This document shows, piece by piece, positions 57,721-64,000 of a stretch of 64,000 bases of DNA (positions are counted from its first letter, which is position 1; the number at the start of each line of letters is the position of its first letter). The stretch covers positions 28,977,577-29,041,576 of the forward strand of contig CM028884.1 in the NCBI GenBank assembly GCA_016801885.1, written 5' to 3'. Below the pieces are notes generated by a model, which had not been told where the DNA came from, did not search any database, and was given only the letters and a program-made list of their open reading frames with translations. The position numbers and the translations under genes were made by a program. Source of the stretch: Toxotes chatareus. Lineage: Eukaryota > Chordata > Actinopteri > Toxotidae.

Positions 57721-59479
57721 GAAAGTGGATCCATTGATAATTATATACTTAAATATATGAACTGAGTAGCAAGGCCTGAATACTGAAATATTTTCCGTGA
57801 ACCTCAGTTTGGAAACAGAGGTTTGCAAAGCTGGGATCTAAACCCAGATTGGTCAATTTAGCTCAAAGTTGGAGGCACTTTATCACAAATGAGGTTGTTA
57901 CATGCTGTTATGTATTGTTAAATTCCATTTTCATCCAATGTCCAGACAGAGAGAGAACTGGTAAGAGAAAGAAAATCTCTGGACTGTGTTTTGCATTCCA
58001 GCTTTAGTGTTAAAAAGAGGGAGGTCACCAACAACTCCTTGCTGAGCTTTTTTATGAGTTGTCCTATGTGAGTAGGTGGAGTTCTTCAAAATGATTTAAT
58101 GTAAATGTAAACGTGTCACAAAAGACTTCAAATCAAAACAGAGCGACACACCCTAAACCCATAACATGACTTCATTTTCCATTTTCTTTTTTTGTCTGAC
58201 ACCACATTGAAATTCCTTCTCCAGAATAATGTCACAGGACAGGCACCATTATGCTTCTCCAGGCTGCCACTCTGGTGTCTGACAGTACATTTCCTCTCTA
58301 GTGGAGTTAGCACCACAGGTTTCTAATAAAAGCGGAGGTGCACACGTGTCAGTGCATATTATTACTGTCAGCGTGGAAGGTAGAAGTTGTAATTGTAAAA
58401 TCTCTGAAACTTGAGCGCAGGAGTGAGTTTGAGACAAGGACCTGGAGACAGACAACATCAAATTATGTTCTGTCAGTTTCTGTGTGTTATTACTGAGAGG
58501 CGAGATGCAGACATGATGAGCAGGGAGGCATTTTTATACATTGTGATTCAGACTGATGCACATTGCAGACCTTGGTTTATGTAAGGCTTATGTAACACAG
58601 CCATTCACTTCCAGCTTTTGTATTATAATAGGATGTTTCATCTGAACCATAAATCTGGTGATAAACCTGTGTTTTTACAATGTGTGTTTACCACTTACTG
58701 GCCTGCTCAAGCCTAATTTATGCAGGTCTCAACCCTGAATATTCACTCACGCAGTGGAAAAATGTGAGCAGAGGTAGGTGATGGTGTAACGTCTGCTGTT
58801 TCCACTGGAAAGATATGCACAAACTGAGTGGGGGATTGTGGGTTTAGCAAATTAGATCACTCTTTGCATGTTAGTTCTTGAAATGTAAGATCACATTTAA
58901 AAACAAAATGATTCTTCCCTTGGGGCATTAGTTTTGTGACTAGAGGCTTAATCTGACTGGAAAAGGCTCAATCATTTCATTTGAATGGCATTTCTTAGAT
59001 GAACATTTTAAAATGTGAATACTGTAAGTACAATTAATCAGCGTAATTTAGTAAGAATCTAGACAAATTATGGGTCTGAGCTGTAACTAAGCTTTTCAGC
59101 TTCAACAGGTGACTGTCACGTGTATTTTCATTTCCCTTGAAATGAACTGGGCTTGTCATTTGACGCCAGTGGGCGGCTAAAAACAGGTGGTCAGTTTGTT
59201 GAAGGAAGCTGAGCGAACATGTTTCTGCACCTCCTGAATTCTATGTGCGGCCAGCTACAAAGGCCAGTAATAGGCACTACATCGGCTAACGACTTTTACT
59301 TTTTATTATACTGTTAAAGAAAATGCTGATCTACTGCAGTTTAAAAAAAAGCATTTAAAGCCTTTTAAATATTATTCAGATTTTATATGGTACAGCTGTT
59401 GGCAGGGATAAAGTGGAGGGTAAGGTGGCCAAATGTCAGGTTTACAAGTAGCTCTACTTTAAAGAGTGTGCAGGCAGGG
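57721..59479. other. Non-coding stretch
   Basis: No exon, RNA gene or nameable repeat seen. Frames at 58128-58316 and 58249-58461 (minus) carry no motif. Confidence 0.4.
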
Positions 59480-59690
59480 CACGCTTTATTTGGAACACCT
59501 GTCTCCTTATTCATGCAGTCATCCAATCAGCCAATCATGTGGCAGCAGTGCAGTGTATTAAATCACGCAGATACAGGTCGGGAACTTCAATTAATGTTCA
59601 CATCAAACGTGGAAAAAAATGTGATCTCAGTGACTTTGACCGTGGCACGATTGTTGATGCCAGACACTGAGTTGATGGTAGAAAACCAGG
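59480..59690 (+). mobile_element. Decayed Tc1/mariner-type transposon, 5' part
   Basis: TTTATTTGGAACACCTGTCT, CCAATCAGCCAATCATGTGG and CACGCAGATACAGGTCGGG are landmarks of the left end of a common fish Tc1-like element. At 59614-59670 one frame reads KKCDLSDFDRGTIVDAR then a stop, the beginning of its transposase helix-turn-helix domain. Everything after that point is missing. It lies 1.2 kb upstream of fibin. Confidence 0.7.
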
Positions 59691-60795
59691 AAAACTGGCA
59701 AATGTTTGCTTCGAGAAGCTGGCGCTCGTTAATGTTTGGCATTTTTTAACCTAAAAAAAAACGACAGTTGTCAAAATTGTTGGCATTTCATGTTCTGTCC
59801 ATCAACTCATTGATTAATCAATTAATAATTTCAGGTCATAGAATACTGGGTGGCTTCTAGATTAGCCTGTGGAAATAATGACTCTGTATAGTGGGGGTCA
59901 ATAGAGACCCAAGAACAAATCTTGACTGAGTGTTGTTTCTAAAATTTTGTCCACCTTGTCTCTAGGGAGAAAAGAAACTAGAAACTCATGCAGCATAATT
60001 CAATGAAATAATGTAATAACCGCATCCAATGGCCTATAACAACACCACAAAAGTCTCAAAAATTACTACATGCAGTTGGATCCACATTTCTGCCACATGT
60101 CATCAGGTAGTAAGAATTATACGTTACAGAAAAGTGCTGGGCTGTAATTACACGACTGTTGTGTTGGATTGCATTTCAAGTTTTTATATAAGTGGTCACT
60201 TATGTATGTCTCCGCAGTCTAATATAACTTTTAGAACCGTCCACGCCAACTTGTCACGCTTATGTGAATCAACACAAACTTGGTCTTTCCTGGTTTTCAG
60301 TCAGGCTTTAACAGCTTGGCCCCGCTGGTAGCCTGGTCCAGGCTGAATGCAGCCTTTTAGGAGACGGAGGGGCTGTAATTTGAGAGTAGCAGAGAGGTAT
60401 TATTAGCCAAAAGGTGGAGCGCGGCACTTGAGACATCCAGATGTTGCGTTTGAGGCACCGAGTGAAGTCAGGAGTACAACTGTTTTCCACGCTGAAACTA
60501 ACTTTGAATACACTGCTCTCCTGTTCACCGCCAGCACTGATTGAAGCTGGCAGGCTCGATTAAAGGAAGAGAAGTGAGGTTGTTAAAACATTTTCACGCC
60601 ATTTTTTTCTTTTTTTATCTGTTTGGACAAAGAGGATATTGAGGAGGACGTGAAAGCTGCAACAAAGCCCCAACTAACTGCGCACTTTGGACGTTTAAAC
60701 CTGATTGAAATGTTTGTGTTTCTGCGCCGGGTTGGAATTAAATAGTCCATCTTGGCTGACACTTGAGCAGAAATAAACTCTTAAATTTCCTATTT

Positions 60796-60840
60796 TGTGT
60801 GAGTGTGTGTGTGTGTGTGTGCGTGTGCGTCTGTGTGCTT
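60796..60840. repeat. GT-rich microsatellite in the fibin 5' leader
   Basis: Interrupted (GT)n with GC and CT variants ending 20 bases before the fibin ATG. It is open in the fibin frame and would read as a Cys/Val repeat, but contains no ATG. Confidence 0.9.
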
Positions 60841-60859
60841 TGGGACAAGTGTGGGCATC

Positions 60860-61483
60860 ATGGCTTTTCTTCACTTGCTCCTGTGCGCCGGGATGTTAGC
60901 GCCGCCGACGTGCGGATCCTTTTTCCGCGGACCTTTACATCCGGAGATGTCTAACGGCACTTTTCATCACTACTTCGTTCCGGACGGAGACTACGAGGAA
61001 AACGACGACCCGGAGAAATGCCAGATGCTTTTCAAAATGACCGACGAGCGAAAGTGCGGTCTCGACGAGGACCAGGACGCGGTCATACGGGACGATTTCA
61101 CCATCATCAAGAGGCAGATCGAGGACTCGGCCAGGGTGCTGGAGGGGATCGGGAAAAGCATCTCGTACGACCTGGACGGAGAGGACAGCTACGGGAAGTA
61201 CTTGCGGAGAGAGACGGCTCAGATAAGCGAGGCGTTTACAAACTCGGAGAAATCTCTGCTGGAGCTGGAGGTGAAATTCAAGCAGAGCCAGGAGAGCGAG
61301 CTGAGGGAGGAGCACCGGCTCAACGACGACTTTCTGAACATGATAGTGCACACGCGGGACGTCCTGAAGGAGACGTTGGACATTTCTCTGGGACTGAAAG
61401 ACAAACACGAGCTCCTGTCCCTGATCATCCGCAGCCACGGTACGAGACTGAGCAGACTGAAGAACGAGTACATGAAGTTCTGA
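60860..61483 (+). CDS. fibin: Fin bud initiation factor (Fibin)
   Basis: A single uninterrupted 207-codon frame, GC-rich against AT-rich flanks, as expected for the intronless FIBIN gene (human protein about 211 residues). The ATG at 60860 has A at -3 and G at +4. It is followed by a signal peptide (residues 1-19, AFLHLLLCAGMLAPPTCG). One N-glycosylation sequon (NGT, residues 32-34), an acidic segment (DGDYEENDDPEKC) and cysteines at 9, 18, 54 and 66 are visible. The remaining two thirds is charged and helical (QIEDSARVLEGIGKSISYDL, LLELEVKFKQSQESE), ending in RLSRLKNEYMKF. Known: a secreted factor first described in zebrafish as acting in pectoral fin bud initiation downstream of retinoic acid and Wnt signals and upstream of tbx5. 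The further in-frame extension to about 60803 lacks an ATG and is microsatellite. No upstream or downstream exon is needed. Confidence 0.95.
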   Translation: MAFLHLLLCAGMLAPPTCGSFFRGPLHPEMSNGTFHHYFVPDGDYEENDDPEKCQMLFKMTDERKCGLDEDQDAVIRDDFTIIKRQIEDSARVLEGIGKSISYDLDGEDSYGKYLRRETAQISEAFTNSEKSLLELEVKFKQSQESELREEHRLNDDFLNMIVHTRDVLKETLDISLGLKDKHELLSLIIRSHGTRLSRLKNEYMKF

Positions 61484-61553
61484 GAGAAAATAGTCCCTTC
61501 AAGTCTCTCCACGGTACAATCTGAGGTTTTATTTTACAGGTCCGTTATTTCCT

Positions 61554-61559
61554 AATAAA
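61554..61559 (+). terminator. Proximal polyadenylation signal of fibin
   Basis: AATAAA 71 bases after the stop codon. A second hexamer lies 240 bases further on; which is used cannot be told from sequence. Confidence 0.4.
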
Positions 61560-61791
61560 TTATTGAAAGTTCCCTGGAAAGAACCATGTGGTTTTGTACT
61601 AATTACAGGAAAAATAGTGAGTCCTTGTTTATTATTAACCTCCACATGGATGTCCACGAAAGAAATTGCCCCATTTAAAGCCCAGTAAATATTTATTACT
61701 TGTTCATTTATTACTGGAAACTTCATATATGATGAATTGTATGTTCAAGTGTAGACACATTTGACATGTTTATCTCTCCTGCTATTCTCTG

Positions 61792-61797
61792 AATAAA
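61792..61797 (+). terminator. Distal polyadenylation signal of fibin
   Basis: AATAAA in the context CTGAATAAAAGTCTTAAG, about 310 bases after the stop codon. Confidence 0.45.
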
Positions 61798-61799
61798 AG

Positions 61800-62177
61800 T
61801 CTTAAGCTTAGGATTGGGAAATAATTGGAAACCAAATTACATGGTTCTGTCCCAGAAAACTTCTTAGGAGATCTTTTTGAAATAAATTGGCATTTACAGC
61901 CCGTAAAATAAAACCTTACCCCATTTTATTTTTTTTTTTAAGTTTTATGGTTGAGTGTGACCATGAGGTAGAGGCAGGGATGAAAAATCCATATCAGGGA
62001 TATAAAATCAAAGTTTAAATATCAGTTCACCGAAATTAAATGATAAATAGATAAGCAAGAAAGTGAAAGAAGTAAATACAACCATACATTGAAAATTAGA
62101 CTTTCTTCAAATTTGTTAATTTACTGTTACTTTTATTTCATGAACTTTAAATAGTATAAAAAATAAAACCAATTGTG
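61800..62177. other. Non-coding stretch downstream of fibin
   Basis: AT-rich; nothing coding or repeated that I can name. Confidence 0.4.
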
Positions 62178-62700
62178 GCATGTGCAAAAGTTTTAGAACC
62201 GTTCTAAGTCAGTACTTAGTAACTCTCACTTTGCTGTTAAGCATGGGGGTGGAAATACTATATGTTGGGGTTATGTGACAACCAGTGGCATGGGAAACAT
62301 TGCACAGATAGAGGGAGGAATGGATTCCACAAAATGTCAGCAAATTTCAGACACAAATGTCCCGCAGTTGGCTAAGAAACTGAAAGTGAAAATAGGCTTG
62401 ACAACATCACACTGATCCAAAGCAGATCTCAAAATCCACCTTAAACTAACACAAGCTGAAGTTTTTGGAGCCTGAGCTGAACATCATCAAAAATCTTGGG
62501 GTAGATCTTAAACATGCTTTATCTGTGTGTGCAAGGATGCAAAATTGTTAAATCAAGAATAAAAAAGATTCTTAGCTGACTACAAAAAGCATACGCAAAT
62601 CATGATATCTGCCAAAGGGGGATTTTAAGTTTTAAATTCAGATTTACACTCAAGAATGTTTTTAAGTTCATAAAATAAAAACAACAGTACATCAACATTT
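62178..62700 (+). mobile_element. Decayed Tc1-like transposon, C-terminal transposase part
   Basis: From 62239 one frame reads KHGGGNTICWGYVTTSGMGN and IAQIEGGMDSTKCQQI, the second half of a Tc1 family DDE transposase (VKHGGGSIMxWGxF-type block). After a frameshift TDPKQISKS (about 62411-62440) corresponds to the NDPKHTSK block with a catalytic Asp. Later PELNIIKNLGVDLKHALSV (about 62475-62530) matches the PDLNPIExLWxxLK block, where the catalytic Glu is no longer present (IKN). GTGCAAAAGTTTTAGAACCG at about 62184 resembles sequence near the inverted repeats of such elements. Stops and frameshifts make it inactive. Confidence 0.75.
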
Positions 62701-62839
62701 GAAGAAAGGATGATTTTTTAGTATCTGTTTGTTGCTTGGGCTATATTTACTTCTTCAAATATCAACAAATATTCAAATATTCACTTCAAATATCAGCAAA
62801 ATAGGTATTTTGCCCAGTTTTTGTGATGTCTGTCTCCAA

Positions 62840-62905
62840 AGCTGGATTACCAGCCAGGCATAGAGGGCAACTGCCCCAAGGCCCCAGACCCCCCGGAGGC
62901 CCTGA
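62840..62905 (+). repeat. Possible transposon end, GGCCC-rich
   Basis: GCTGGATTACCAGCCAGGCA followed by AACTGCCCCAAGGCCCCAGACC resembles a frequently repeated terminus of fish DNA transposons. No other part of the element is recognisable. Confidence 0.3.
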
Positions 62906-63750
62906 AAGGTTCTACGTTCCACTGTATTTCAATTGGTAACTTGGTTATTTGCAAATTATGTTACACTTCTTACATCAGGGTCTCGCTTTGTTGGCCATAT
63001 TCCTAAATCAAGAGGTACTCTGTCAAATTACCACAAAGTTTTTTTTCCACCATACGAGTATTGGTTTCTGGTCACATAATGAAGCTTTTATGTATAGTCT
63101 GTATTTGACTGGAATTTGAGGACATCACAGTGTGCATGCTGCACAGAGCTGCTCAGAGTGCATGAGCAAATTTTTGCCCTGGGCTCACATACAATGAAGG
63201 TGAGCATAATTTTGTTTGTGGTGCCCACAGCATTTAGTAATTACATATTTAAAAGTTCAACAGCAGTATGTCTTTCCAGAAACAATGTCAGAGCTACTCA
63301 GAATAATCCGCAGAGGATGCTGTCAACAGTTTCCAGTTCAGTTTTACTGAAGAAACAGTCTCTGTAAAAGCTGTCAGCATTTTGACAACACAGTCCCAAC
63401 CCAAGGTCTACTTACCATACATTTCTGGAGCCTTGGAGTGTTGTGGACAAGATTTGTGGAAAGTGATGTTTCAATTGATTTTTTTAAACATTGAATTTTT
63501 ATGTTGAGACATAGAAATCTCAGAACCTGGGCATACAAGTAATTTCAAAACCATCTTCACTGCTAAGTGAGTAAGTGGTAAGTCAATATTAAGTTAGAAA
63601 AATATATATATTAATTTGGTTGAACTCATGATATTGCCCACGACTAGAGGCCATTGTGATTTCTGATCACTGTCAGAAATTATACACCATAAAAACAGTG
63701 ATAGTCACATCACTATACTAAACATGAAATGAATAAAATAAAAGAAATTC

Positions 63751-63752
<2 letters not shown>
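62906..63752. other. Non-coding stretch
   Basis: No gene seen; the plus frame 63116-63367 has no family motif. Confidence 0.4.

Positions 63753-63809
<57 letters not shown>
63753..63809. repeat. (GT)28 microsatellite
   Basis: Longest simple repeat in the window, 57 uninterrupted bases. Confidence 0.98.
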
Positions 63810-63813
<4 letters not shown>

Positions 63814-64000
63814 CAATGGCTTCAAACATGAGTCAGCCAATCAAAAAAGTGAGAACCGGACCTATCAGCTTTCAAAACATAAGCGCTGTAGTCTCCTGTC
63901 TGACTACAGTATGAAGGGTTTTCCGAAACTCATTCAGTCCCCTGTGATAAAGAGGGTGAGTTTTGTAGAGATTTAGCAGATTCACTTGAGGACCAAGCAA

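Noticed and set aside
60803..60859. N-terminal extension of Fibin (Cys/Val repeat)
   Set aside because: There is no ATG; it is the translation of a GT microsatellite, and the downstream ATG has a strong context and starts a signal peptide.
60935..61438. 167-codon minus-strand open frame over fibin
   Set aside because: It is antisense to a GC-rich coding exon, where the reverse frame stays open by codon bias. It is Leu/Val-rich without family motifs.
61018..61524. 168-codon plus-strand frame overlapping fibin in a second frame
   Set aside because: Arg/Gly-rich out-of-frame translation of the fibin coding sequence with no independent evidence.

Overview
The window is about 64 kb of vertebrate, almost certainly teleost fish, chromosomal DNA. 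It is AT-rich and gene-poor, with long (GT)n/(CA)n microsatellites, many poly-A/poly-T runs and several dispersed repeat families familiar from percomorph genomes. There are no bacterial operons, CRISPR arrays or rRNA/tRNA genes. Two genes can be identified: a three-coding-exon mucin-15 gene (MUC15) on the minus strand at about 24.0-29.0 kb, and the intronless fin bud initiation factor gene (fibin) on the plus strand at about 60.9-61.5 kb. In human these two genes are neighbours on chromosome 11p14 in the block ANO3 - MUC15 - SLC5A12 - FIBIN - BBOX1, so the window looks like the orthologous block. I could find no ANO3 or SLC5A12 exon between or beside them.

Layout. 0-8.2 kb: a broken Penelope-like GIY-YIG fragment (about 1.6-2.0 kb) and a heavily decayed Ty3/Gypsy retrotransposon (about 5.0-8.1 kb), in which the order RT, RNase H, integrase, integrase tail, polypurine tract and 3' LTR can still be followed. 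8.2-24 kb: non-coding, with scattered repeats, one possible small terminal exon at 18.66 kb and AT-rich homeodomain-type motif clusters. 24-29 kb: MUC15, with exact splice sites and matching phase-1 introns giving a 374-residue type I membrane mucin. 29-56 kb: non-coding, with several dispersed teleost repeats, a tandem GGTTGCCA/RFX-like motif cluster at 33.1 kb and several unexplained but unconvincing ORFs. 56.3-56.9 kb: an unidentified minus-strand terminal coding exon with its own stop codon, 3'UTR and polyadenylation signal. 59.5-62.7 kb: fibin, flanked by two decayed Tc1/mariner-type transposase remnants.

Nothing indicates that the genes form one pathway. MUC15 is a glycosylated surface protein and Fibin a secreted developmental factor; they are linked by conserved neighbourhood only. 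The most interesting leftovers are the unidentified exon at 56.7 kb, the apparent absence of ANO3 and SLC5A12 exons, and the GGTTGCCA/X-box cluster. I found no convincing undescribed biological system.
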